From Bacteroidota bacterium (GTDB lineage: Bacteria; CLD3; SB21): a stretch of DNA of 5,930 nucleotides. Every line of letters begins with the position of its first letter. Position 1 is the first letter of the stretch. The notes under the pieces are model-generated. The model made no database searches. It was not told the DNA's origin and worked only from the letters and a program-made list of their open reading frames with translations. This document shows, one piece after another, positions 1 to 5,716 of the stretch. The DNA lies in NCBI GenBank assembly GCA_020438245.1, contig JAGQUY010000356.1, forward strand, positions 1 through 5,930, read 5' to 3'. The translations under genes were made by a program, and so were the position numbers.

Positions 1-909
1 TTCAGAGTGATCCGCTTTTTGCAGGCCTGAGATTTCGGCATAAATCTTATCAATCTCGGATTCGGAAGCGCTAACCGGATGGTACTGACCGCCGGTTTCA
101 GATGCCATCGACTGCAAGATATCTTCTTCGAGATGGGTCGTGACAACCGATCCGTTGTATTTCTTGTATTCTTTGAGTGCACCGGAAGCATCATATATCG
201 GAATCGGTGCTCCTTGAGCGGATCCGACACCGACGGCATAAATGCGAATATTTTCCGACTTCATTTTTTCAATGAAGGATTCCGTGCCTTGTGTGTGATT
301 CTCTCCATCGGAAAAAAGCACCAGGGCCTTACCCACAGTGCTTCCGTTCTCCGTCTTGACAAAAGCACGAACGGCCACATCACTCAATGATTGAAAATCG
401 GTACCGGCCGATGTCGTGGAGCCGGAGGTTACTGCATTCAATAATAATCTGACCGCGCTGTAGTCCGATGTCATCGGACATTGGAGAAACGCATTTCCCG
501 CGAAGACCACCAGGGCGACCCTGTCACCGCCCATTTTGGATAGCAGCGTAGTGACTTCATGCTTGCTCTTCTCAAGTCTGCTTGGTTTAATGTCTTCGGC
601 GTTCATGGAGCCAGAGATATCCACGGCAATAACGACGTCGACTCCGCTGATGCTGACCTGTTCGTATCGCGTTCCGACCTCAACACCTATAAGAGCGAGA
701 AGGAGAAAGAAGCAGACTCCGATAAACAAAATAAATTGCAGATTGGATTTTCTTTCGTCATGCGCGGCGAGAAGACCATCGAGGAGTTTTTTATCTGCCA
801 GGAGGGCCAGTTTGGATTGCCGTCTTCGCCTGTGAACGTAGAAGAGTGCGATAAGCAGCACGAGCAACGGAAAAAGGAAAAGGTATTCGGGGTAGGCAAA
901 TCTGATCAT
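1..909 (-). CDS. VWA-domain membrane protein, BatB/BatA-like (3' end beyond the window)
   Basis: I see 303 residues with no stop before the window edge. The protein opens with MIRFAYPEYLFLF, typical of Bat (Bacteroides aerotolerance) proteins, followed by a hydrophobic helix at about residues 9-26, a basic stretch (HRRRR, 26-30) and a second helix at about 58-76. A von Willebrand A domain starts near residue 90. Its metal-ion-dependent adhesion site is complete: D97-I-S99-G-S101, T170 (in SAGTD) and D201 (in FSDGEN). Family members are around 320-340 residues and end in another helix, so roughly 20-40 residues are probably missing. They sit in the inner membrane and usually accompany MoxR ATPases and DUF58 proteins; neither is seen upstream here. 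The ATG at 909 is chosen because it yields the family N-terminus and an in-frame stop lies shortly upstream; no Shine-Dalgarno sequence precedes it. It starts 62 bases after the M28 gene, so co-transcription is possible. BatB rather than BatA is a guess from the N-terminus. Confidence 0.93.
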   Translation of the reverse strand, partial: MIRFAYPEYLFLFPLLVLLIALFYVHRRRRQSKLALLADKKLLDGLLAAHDERKSNLQFILFIGVCFFLLLALIGVEVGTRYEQVSISGVDVVIAVDISGSMNAEDIKPSRLEKSKHEVTTLLSKMGGDRVALVVFAGNAFLQCPMTSDYSAVRLLLNAVTSGSTTSAGTDFQSLSDVAVRAFVKTENGSTVGKALVLFSDGENHTQGTESFIEKMKSENIRIYAVGVGSAQGAPIPIYDASGALKEYKKYNGSVVTTHLEEDILQSMASETGGQYHPVSASESEIDKIYAEISGLQKADHSE

Positions 910-971
910 GTCAGCGGAGCTCAGCTTTTATGTGCCAATTTTCGGGAGCGAAAGACTCCGGGCGCCGGGTA

Positions 972-1910
972 CTATTCGCTATACAACACCTCAACCAATA
1001 CGTCACCAACCTGTTGCAGGCTGTTCGGGGAACATTTATCGGGCGTGTCAGCAAGAGTGTGGTGGTAGCCATTGTTTTGGTCGGGATATGTGAAATCGAT
1101 AATATTGACTGCGGGAATTCCGATCCGAAGTAGGGGAACATGGTCATCCATGATTTCCAGCTCGACGGCTTTCCTAAACGCGGGTTTCTCAAGTTTCTTG
1201 GCTTTATCCCAAATATTGTTAACCACTGCCCGGGCGCCATTATAGGAGTTTCTTTCCACGGGGAGATCAAGATTCTTATCGCCGATCATGTCCAGATTAA
1301 TCGCATAGAGTGGAAAGTAGTTCTTATTGTTTTTTGCAAAGTACTCCGAGCCGATGCAGTACGGGTTGAGGCTGTCCGGATATAAATCGCCCAGATGTTC
1401 GCCGTAGTCTTCGAGGTCAAACAAAATGAGGTCGACGCCGATGTCGATTGGATTGGCTCGAACAATCTTGGCGATTTCAAGCAAGACGGCAACACCCGAT
1501 GCGCCATCGTTGGCGCCCAAGATGGGACGAGCGCGGTTTGCTGAGTCCGGGTCTTTATCCGCCCACGGTCGAGTGTCCCAATGAGCGGTCAACAGAACTC
1601 TTTTTTTGGATTTGGGCTGCAGATTGATCGACGCGATGATATTGGTTCCCAGCAGCTTGACATTCGTATCGTGTTTGTCCGTGTACGTAAAATGCTGCAA
1701 ATCAACCCGGTCACAAGATTTCTTCAGTTCGTCTGTCAAAAACTCCAAACACTGTTTGTGACCCGGGGAATTGGGGGCACGAGGCCCTATCGCACATTGT
1801 TTTTCGAGGTATTGAAAAGCCGAATTCCCGTCAAAGGGAGGTTTTGCGCATCCAGTAAAGAAAAGGAATGCCAAAACCCATTTCACGGAGTGGATCATAT
1901 GGGTTTTCAC
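972..1910 (-). CDS. M28-family / glutaminyl-peptide cyclotransferase-like lipoprotein
   Basis: This 312-residue protein is probably anchored to the envelope. A short basic start and a hydrophobic segment (about residues 8-20) run into a lipobox-like FTG-C21. The M28 zinc-hydrolase pattern follows: H110-W-D112-T-R-P, G132-A-N-D135-G-A-S-G, F164-D-L-E167-D168-Y-G, D207-M-I-G, D255-D256-H257-V-P and H283-H284-T. Against animal glutaminyl cyclase, D135, D168 and H284 (or H283) would bind zinc and E167, D207 and D255/D256 would be catalytic. CIGSEYFAK (185-193) and the DDHVPLL and HHTLADT segments are typical of the bacterial cyclase-like branch, which converts N-terminal Gln to pyroglutamate. An aminopeptidase cannot be excluded. 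The start is GTG, whose bases overlap the folE2 stop (GTGA, 1910-1907), implying coupled translation. An in-frame ATG at 1898 would shorten the n-region by four residues and is the alternative. Neither start has a clear Shine-Dalgarno sequence. Confidence 0.92.
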   Translation of the reverse strand: MKTHMIHSVKWVLAFLFFTGCAKPPFDGNSAFQYLEKQCAIGPRAPNSPGHKQCLEFLTDELKKSCDRVDLQHFTYTDKHDTNVKLLGTNIIASINLQPKSKKRVLLTAHWDTRPWADKDPDSANRARPILGANDGASGVAVLLEIAKIVRANPIDIGVDLILFDLEDYGEHLGDLYPDSLNPYCIGSEYFAKNNKNYFPLYAINLDMIGDKNLDLPVERNSYNGARAVVNNIWDKAKKLEKPAFRKAVELEIMDDHVPLLRIGIPAVNIIDFTYPDQNNGYHHTLADTPDKCSPNSLQQVGDVLVEVLYSE

Positions 1911-2731
1911 TTGGTTTTTACGGTCGCAGCCAGGGCTTCAAGCGTTCGGAATCCGCTGATATGGTCCGAATCGATCATGGCGTACGCATCGTGATGGTGA
2001 ATACTCTCAAAATTGGTCACTTCAACCTTGAACCAATTTACGTTTCCCTCTTTTGCCAATTTCAGTGCAATATCCCTCACGAGGTCTTCAACGAAAACCG
2101 GATTCTCGTACGCACGCTCCGTGACGAATTTTTCATCTTCGCGTTTCAGTAACGCAAAAACTTCACAGCTGGAGGTCTCTTCCACGCACCGAATAAGGCG
2201 GTCGAAGTCGGCCGTGGCAGGATCCGCGAAGCGGACGTGGAGTTCAACAAGTCCTCGTTGGTTGTGCGCGCCGTACTCACTAATGTTTTTCGAGCAGGGA
2301 CAAAGCGTCGTTACAGGAATTATCAGTGTAGCCGTTATACGGTCATCTTCGTGCGACTCAGCCGTTAGAATAATGGTATAGTCCATCATGCTTGCCGATC
2401 CGGTAACTGGCGCCTTTTTTTCCAGAAAATAAGGGAACTCCACTCGGAGAAAGACGCCGGGGGAAGGAAGTTTTTTCTTCAACACGTTAACCAGCCGTTG
2501 AATGCCGGACAGGGAAACGGACTCCTGAAATTCATTGAGCGCCTCTACAAAGCGGCTCATATGGGTCCCTTTTTGGTCTTGTGGCAGCTCGACCGCCATA
2601 TCAAAGGTTGCGACCGTATGCTGCAGATTTCCGTTCCCATTGGACACTGCAAGCGGATACCGGATATTTTTAATGCCAACCTTTTGAATGGGCAGTTTCC
2701 GTTCGTCTGTTCTTGACTGCGTGTCTTCCAT
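1907..2731 (-). CDS. folE2: GTP cyclohydrolase FolE2 (type IB)
   Basis: This enzyme converts GTP to 7,8-dihydroneopterin triphosphate plus formate, the first step to tetrahydrofolate and, through the same intermediate, to queuosine precursors. It is the zinc-independent isozyme, unrelated in sequence to classical FolE. The 274-residue length is normal for the family. Diagnostic motifs are all present: KGTHMSRF (54-61), PVTTLCPCSKNISEYGAHNQR (139-159) holding the conserved cysteines C144 and C146 and H156, ENPVFVEDLVRD (209-220) with E209 and E215, and NFESIHHHDAYA (240-251). The ATG at 2731 follows a strong AGGAGG (2740-2735) that overlaps the stop of the radical SAM gene; the spacing of 3 bases is tight. 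The gene lies 8 bases after that stop, and its own TGA overlaps the GTG start of the M28 gene. No zinc-responsive (Zur-type) operator was recognised, so it is probably expressed with its operon rather than under zinc limitation; that is an inference. Confidence 0.97.
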   Translation of the reverse strand: MEDTQSRTDERKLPIQKVGIKNIRYPLAVSNGNGNLQHTVATFDMAVELPQDQKGTHMSRFVEALNEFQESVSLSGIQRLVNVLKKKLPSPGVFLRVEFPYFLEKKAPVTGSASMMDYTIILTAESHEDDRITATLIIPVTTLCPCSKNISEYGAHNQRGLVELHVRFADPATADFDRLIRCVEETSSCEVFALLKREDEKFVTERAYENPVFVEDLVRDIALKLAKEGNVNWFKVEVTNFESIHHHDAYAMIDSDHISGFRTLEALAATVKTK

Positions 2732-2734
2732 TAC

Positions 2735-2740
2735 CCTCCT
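2735..2740 (-). promoter_or_regulatory. Ribosome binding site of folE2
   Basis: AGGAGG on the minus strand lies 3 bases before the ATG at 2731. It is the strongest Shine-Dalgarno match in the cluster, and its first base is also the last base of the upstream TGA stop. A ribosome finishing the radical SAM gene would therefore uncover or re-use it. The short spacing may lower its efficiency. Confidence 0.75.
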
Positions 2741-3507
2741 CAGTCAAACGTTTCAGCGATCAAACCAGATGCTCTCACACGCCTGGCAATAGTCTCAAGT
2801 TCGCTTTTGTTGATTTTCTGAAGTCCGTCGGCAGGAGTTTGCCTGTCAATCGTGTACATCATGACTTTCCTGGGCCGTATTCTCAGTAGTCTCGATTGCC
2901 ATTCGGCTATCTCAGAATCCGTCGTATTATCCACCGACCGGCCCTTGTACGTTCCTCGGAGAAACATCGTTTGAATCGTCAGGTTGCCGTCAAATTGCAT
3001 CAGATCGGACGTTAGACGATCCAGCGTCAAACCGGGATCGGGAAGATCGATCGCTTGAAACAGCTCTTCCGACCCGGCATCCATTTTCATAACAGGATCA
3101 TCCACCTTCTTCAAAGCCCTCAGTACTGACGTCTTTTGAAGAGTCGTGGCATTACTCAGCACAGCGATTCGAGTATCCGGGGCATGCCGATCCCTGAGTT
3201 CTATCGTTTTGTCGACGATGGCAGAAAATTCCGGATGAAGGGTCGGTTCACCGTTGCCCGCAAATGTAATATAATTCAGTGAGACCTCCTGGTCGTTCAA
3301 TTCCTTGAGTTTGTTTTCCAATTGCCGTGCAAACTCTGCGAGCGAAGGCAGACTGTCTTTTACACTTACGTTCGTCCATCCACATTCACAATAAATACAT
3401 TCAAAATTACACACTTTGCGCTTGTTCGGCAGAAGATTGATACCCAAAGACGACCCAAGACGCCTGCTTTTGAGAGGACCATACACGGTCGATTCGTGGA
3501 GAAACAT
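2740..3507 (-). CDS. Radical SAM protein, COG0731-like Fe-S oxidoreductase, substrate unknown
   Basis: This 255-residue protein begins with YGPLKSRRLGSSLGINLLP (9-27), the signature opening of a bacterial radical SAM group usually placed with COG0731. The cluster motif is C33-x3-C37-x2-C40, which should bind a 4Fe-4S cluster and S-adenosylmethionine; one further cysteine, C42, follows at once. FAGNGEPTLHP (82-92) supplies the GGE-type SAM amine-binding motif. SNAT (118-121), KMDAGSEE (141-148) and a late MMYTIDRQTPADGL (216-229) follow the TIM-barrel order of the group. No C-terminal cysteine-rich SPASM or TRAM domain is seen, so this is a minimal single-domain member. COG0731 also holds the wybutosine enzyme TYW1, but the bacterial members have no settled reaction and I do not assign one. 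Its ATG at 3507 lies 2 bases after the rng stop, with no Shine-Dalgarno sequence, so translation is probably coupled to rng. Confidence 0.92.
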   Translation of the reverse strand: MFLHESTVYGPLKSRRLGSSLGINLLPNKRKVCNFECIYCECGWTNVSVKDSLPSLAEFARQLENKLKELNDQEVSLNYITFAGNGEPTLHPEFSAIVDKTIELRDRHAPDTRIAVLSNATTLQKTSVLRALKKVDDPVMKMDAGSEELFQAIDLPDPGLTLDRLTSDLMQFDGNLTIQTMFLRGTYKGRSVDNTTDSEIAEWQSRLLRIRPRKVMMYTIDRQTPADGLQKINKSELETIARRVRASGLIAETFD

Positions 3508-3509
3508 GA

Positions 3510-5063
3510 TCAGGCCAAATACGTTTCCGTAATGTCTTCGTCTTTTGAGTTGAATACTCTGAATTCATCCATTCGCATTTCGTCGACGGGCTCCAACTTG
3601 CCAAAAATAAAATAGCGCCACTTCAAACGACTTATTCGAAGTGCCAAAACGTCTTCGACATCCGGATGAATGGCGAAAAGGAGCCTTGATGGAAGAGGGT
3701 GGTCCTTCTTATATCGTCTTATCCATCGATCGATTTTGTTGAACAGGGTCGTGCGGTTGCCAACCCGGCCGGTGCCGGCGCAGGCCGGGCAGGGCTCGCT
3801 GAGAGAGAACATGATACTCGGGCGGATTCGCTCTCGTGTCAACTCAATGAGACCATATTCATCCATGGGGAGAATCGAAAATTTGGCTCGATCTTTTCGC
3901 AGTTCTCTTTTCATTTCTTCCAAGAGTTTACGCTTGTTTCTTTCGTCCCTCAAATCGATAAAATCGATTACGATCAGCCCGCCGATATCCCGCAGCCTCA
4001 ATTGTCGGGTCACTTCCCGCGCAGCGATCATATTCACGGCCATGGAATTATCTTCATAGGAGCCGCGTCCCATAAACTTCCCGCTGTTCACATCCACGGA
4101 AATCAGTGCCTCTGTGTGTTCGATGATAATGTAGCCACCGTTTCGAAGGGGAACCCTCTTTTCGGTACTCGCTTGTATATCCTGTTCAATGCCGTACAGA
4201 TCAAAAAGCGGTTTGCTTTCCTTGTAATGTTCAATGCGGTCGAGCAAATGGGGTGTAGTAGTCGAGATGTAGTTGGAGATTGCTTTGTGTAGCCGACGAT
4301 CGTCGATCAGAACTCGGCTCACATCGTTGGAAAATAGGTCACGAATGATGCTGGAGACCATTTCCATATCTTTGTATACAATCGCCGGGGCGGAAATGCT
4401 CTTTGCTTTGCGGTCTACGCCTTTCCAGGTTTCGAGGGCGGTCAGAATGTCATGTCGGAGGATCTCGTCATCTTTATTTTCCGCATTCGTACGAATGATG
4501 ATGCCATAACCAGCCGGTTTGAGCTCTTTGGCCAGCTTCTTCAGTCGACGCCTCTCGCTCACACTCGTAATTTTGCGAGATACCCCGATCATTTGCGAAG
4601 GATCGTTCGGGATTAGAACGGTAAATCGTCCCGGAATGGATATTTCGGAGGTGACGCGGGCGCCTTTGTTGTAGATGGGTTCCTTGATGACCTGGACAAG
4701 TATTTCCTGTCCGGTTCTCAGAAACCGTCCGCCGCTGGAATGATGATGGACTCTGAAATGACGAATTTCAGATTCCGGAGATACTTCCATATCCTCTGAA
4801 TCGTCCGCATCCGCGAGACCGGTATATTCGTGAGTGTTATCTCCGATATCGGAGAAGTGAAGGAAGGCGTCCTGTTTCATGCCAACATTGACAAAAGCAG
4901 CCTTCATTCCGGGGAGGACCTTGGCGACTCGTCCCTTATGGATGTCGCCGACCATTCTTTCTTTTTCGGGGCGTTCGACAAAAATTTCTACCAAACGTCC
5001 GTCTTCCACGATGGCAATCCGGGTTTCAGCCGCCGTGGAGTTGATAATAATTTCCTTCTTCAT
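3510..5063 (-). CDS. rng: Ribonuclease G (Rne/Rng family endoribonuclease)
   Basis: A cytoplasmic endoribonuclease that cuts single-stranded AU-rich RNA, with known family roles in 16S rRNA 5' maturation and mRNA decay. The 517 residues compare with 489 in E. coli RNase G. An S1 RNA-binding domain spans about residues 37-130 (GDIHKGRVAKVLPGMKAAFVN). Inside it, residues 75-112 form a polar segment with an acidic run and a VHHHSSGG patch, about 20 residues longer than the equivalent E. coli RNase E loop. The DNase I-like catalytic domain carries the two magnesium-binding aspartates: D324 in ISVDVNSGKF and D367 in GLIVIDFIDL. The zinc-link motif is C425-P-A-C428-A-G-T-G. The protein ends soon after its small domain, with no long disordered arm for a degradosome, which favours RNase G over RNase E. 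The ATG at 5063 has AAGGA 5 bases upstream. It is the first gene of the tight cluster and has a 425-base non-coding region before it. Confidence 0.97.
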   Translation of the reverse strand: MKKEIIINSTAAETRIAIVEDGRLVEIFVERPEKERMVGDIHKGRVAKVLPGMKAAFVNVGMKQDAFLHFSDIGDNTHEYTGLADADDSEDMEVSPESEIRHFRVHHHSSGGRFLRTGQEILVQVIKEPIYNKGARVTSEISIPGRFTVLIPNDPSQMIGVSRKITSVSERRRLKKLAKELKPAGYGIIIRTNAENKDDEILRHDILTALETWKGVDRKAKSISAPAIVYKDMEMVSSIIRDLFSNDVSRVLIDDRRLHKAISNYISTTTPHLLDRIEHYKESKPLFDLYGIEQDIQASTEKRVPLRNGGYIIIEHTEALISVDVNSGKFMGRGSYEDNSMAVNMIAAREVTRQLRLRDIGGLIVIDFIDLRDERNKRKLLEEMKRELRKDRAKFSILPMDEYGLIELTRERIRPSIMFSLSEPCPACAGTGRVGNRTTLFNKIDRWIRRYKKDHPLPSRLLFAIHPDVEDVLALRISRLKWRYFIFGKLEPVDEMRMDEFRVFNSKDEDITETYLA

Positions 5064-5064
5064 G

Positions 5065-5085
5065 TTCGTCCTTCTTAGGGACGAA
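5065..5085 (-). promoter_or_regulatory. Hairpin containing the rng ribosome binding site
   Basis: On the minus strand TTCGTCC (5085-5079) and GGACGAA (5071-5065) are perfect 7-base complements around a 7-base loop, CTAAGAA. The rng Shine-Dalgarno sequence AAGGA (5073-5069) lies half in the loop and half in the downstream arm, and the stem ends one base before the ATG. If folded in the mRNA it would limit ribosome access. The arms and positions are read directly from the sequence; a regulatory role is inferred. Confidence 0.6.
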
Positions 5086-5194
5086 TAGGGCAGAACGCGG
5101 TTACTTGGCGTTCAACGGACCGAGGACCCAATCGAAAAACGCACAAGCAACAATTCTCTTGAAGATTTTTTCAAAGAGCAACATGTATTTAAAC

Positions 5195-5218
5195 TCAACC
5201 GACGGTTCCATCGGTTGA
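5195..5218. repeat. Perfect 8-base inverted repeat in the rng leader
   Basis: TCAACCGA (5195-5202) and TCGGTTGA (5211-5218) are exact reverse complements separated by 8 bases. In RNA this gives an 8-pair stem in the middle of the presumed rng leader. No U-run follows on the minus strand (GTTTAAAT comes next), so it is unlikely to be a terminator. It could be an RNA structure or a protein-binding site. Confidence 0.55.
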
Positions 5219-5295
5219 CGGTTCTGGGGGACCGGGCTTCACGCGCCCTCACGTTGTCGAAAATTTTCTGCCTAATTCGTGGTTAGTTGAAAAAA

Positions 5296-5305
5296 GTTTA
5301 TAAAC
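5296..5305. promoter_or_regulatory. GTTTATAAAC palindrome near the presumed rng start of transcription
   Basis: A perfect 10-base palindrome lies 8 bases downstream of the candidate -10 box on the minus strand, so it would fall at or just after the transcription start, a common operator position. A short AT-rich palindrome can occur by chance, and no repressor is identified. Confidence 0.25.
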
Positions 5306-5313
5306 ACTTGTTA

Positions 5314-5343
5314 ATTATAGCCTTTGCATTGATCAAACAGCAA
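5314..5343 (-). promoter_or_regulatory. Candidate sigma-70-type promoter for the rng cluster
   Basis: On the minus strand a consensus TATAAT (5319-5314) is preceded, across an 18-base spacer, by TTGCTG (5343-5338), which matches only the TTG half of the -35 consensus. Initiation would be near 5307. Other weaker pairs exist upstream, such as TTGCCA with TATTTC at 17 bases, so the choice is tentative. If the organism uses a Bacteroidetes-type sigma factor, the nearby TATCTTTT could matter instead. Confidence 0.4.
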
Positions 5344-5462
5344 AAAGATAGGCGATTCTTCTCTTAAATGCAAGTATTGTGACATGCCGCACGTATTCTT
5401 GTCCTATTGGAAATACACCCAAGAACTCGCAATGGCAACTATAATGATAGACTGTGAAGGAA

Positions 5463-5490
5463 AGACGGTGTTTTTGACGGTTTACCGTCT
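5463..5490 (-). terminator. Possible terminator or alternative hairpins after the small membrane gene
   Basis: AGACGGT (5463-5469), GACGGT (5476-5481) and ACCGTCT (5484-5490) form two mutually exclusive hairpins: a compact one with a 4-base loop and a 7-pair one with a 14-base loop. On the minus strand the 7-pair form is followed by TTTCCTTC, a weak U-tract, and the structure overlaps the stop codon of the 54-residue gene. That fits a weak intrinsic terminator separating this gene from the rng cluster, but the interrupted U-tract makes it doubtful. Confidence 0.35.
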
Positions 5491-5653
5491 AAGGCTTCGC
5501 GGTAGTGAAGCCTCTTGACAACAGACCTGTAAATACCAAGCTAGCCGCAAAGATACAGCCTGCCGTGAGGCCTCCAATTAGTTCTTCAACCAGAAGTATT
5601 GCCAATGCGCAGCAAATGGCCAAGAACAGAAAGCTGCTCGTCTTTTTAGTCAT
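5489..5653 (-). CDS. Small two-helix membrane protein, function unknown
   Basis: A 54-residue protein, MTKKTSSFLF onward, with two predicted membrane segments: about residues 8-22 (FLFLAICCALAILLV) and about 27-46 (GGLTAGCIFAASLVFTGLL), separated by EEL. It has a lysine-containing N-terminus and a C-terminal tail with an arginine and a lysine (SRGFTTAKP), so both ends may face the cytoplasm. I do not recognise the family. The ATG at 5653 is chosen over an in-frame TTG at 5680 because GGAG (5663-5660) sits 6 bases upstream of it, an ideal spacing, and because the TTG form merely adds nine residues of mixed character. The gene starts 63 bases after the stop of the DUF4301-like gene and could be read with it. 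The codons for its last residues form one arm of a 7-base inverted repeat. It is short, so it could still be spurious. Confidence 0.6.
   Translation of the reverse strand: MTKKTSSFLFLAICCALAILLVEELIGGLTAGCIFAASLVFTGLLSRGFTTAKP
5492..5513. repeat. 7-base inverted repeat at the 3' end of the small membrane gene
   Basis: AGGCTTC (5492-5498) and GAAGCCT (5507-5513) are exact reverse complements around an 8-base loop, inside the last codons of the 54-residue gene. Together with the GACGGT hairpins just after the stop it makes a run of two adjacent stem-loops at the transcript's likely 3' end. It lacks its own U-tract. Confidence 0.45.
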
Positions 5654-5659
5654 GATCCA

Positions 5660-5663
5660 CTCC
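5660..5663 (-). promoter_or_regulatory. Ribosome binding site deciding the start of the small membrane gene
   Basis: GGAG on the minus strand lies 6 bases before the ATG at 5653. This spacing is the main reason for preferring that ATG over the upstream TTG. Confidence 0.55.
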
Positions 5664-5716
5664 AAAATAAAACGCTGCAATCGTATACGGGATGAACAAC
5701 TTGCGGTTTCAAACGG

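Larger units (their letters stand above)
5064..5488. other. 425-base non-coding region upstream of rng
   Basis: I find no credible coding frame here on either strand and no tRNA-like T-loop. It holds, from the rng side, the ribosome-binding-site hairpin (5065-5085), an imperfect inverted repeat CTCTTGAA/TTCAAAGAG (5156-5163 and 5170-5178, one bulged base), a perfect 8-base inverted repeat (5195-5218), the palindrome GTTTATAAAC (5296-5305), a candidate promoter (5314-5343), and at the far end the GACGGT repeats next to the preceding gene. With a start near 5307, the rng leader would be about 240 bases. Confidence 0.7.

Noticed and set aside
687..899. A 70-residue minus-strand frame inside the VWA gene
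   Set aside because: It is a shifted frame of the VWA gene, whose own frame carries the two membrane helices and leads into the metal-binding site.
910..971. Possible terminator between the M28 and VWA genes
   Set aside because: Only short GC-rich pairings (GGAG with CTCC) with no U-run; not enough to call.
559..1068. A 169-residue plus-strand open frame
   Set aside because: It lies antisense to the VWA gene and the end of the M28 gene, which have full family motifs; its translation shows no recognisable domain.
1286..1507. A second minus-strand frame inside the M28 gene
   Set aside because: It is an out-of-frame shadow of the zinc-hydrolase coding sequence, with Ser/Thr/Arg-rich composition typical of shifted frames.
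3699..4292. A 197-residue plus-strand open frame
   Set aside because: It is entirely antisense to the RNase G catalytic domain, and its translation is low in family-like pattern; long antisense frames are expected opposite such a gene.
5196..5240. Possible tRNA fragment, suggested by GGTTCCATC and GGTTCTGG
   Set aside because: No matching acceptor stem, anticodon arm or CCA end can be drawn around it; the bases belong to the 8-base inverted repeat.
5654..5680. TTG-initiated extension of the small membrane protein
   Set aside because: The ATG at 5653 has a well-placed GGAG; the nine extra residues add no hydrophobic or signal feature.
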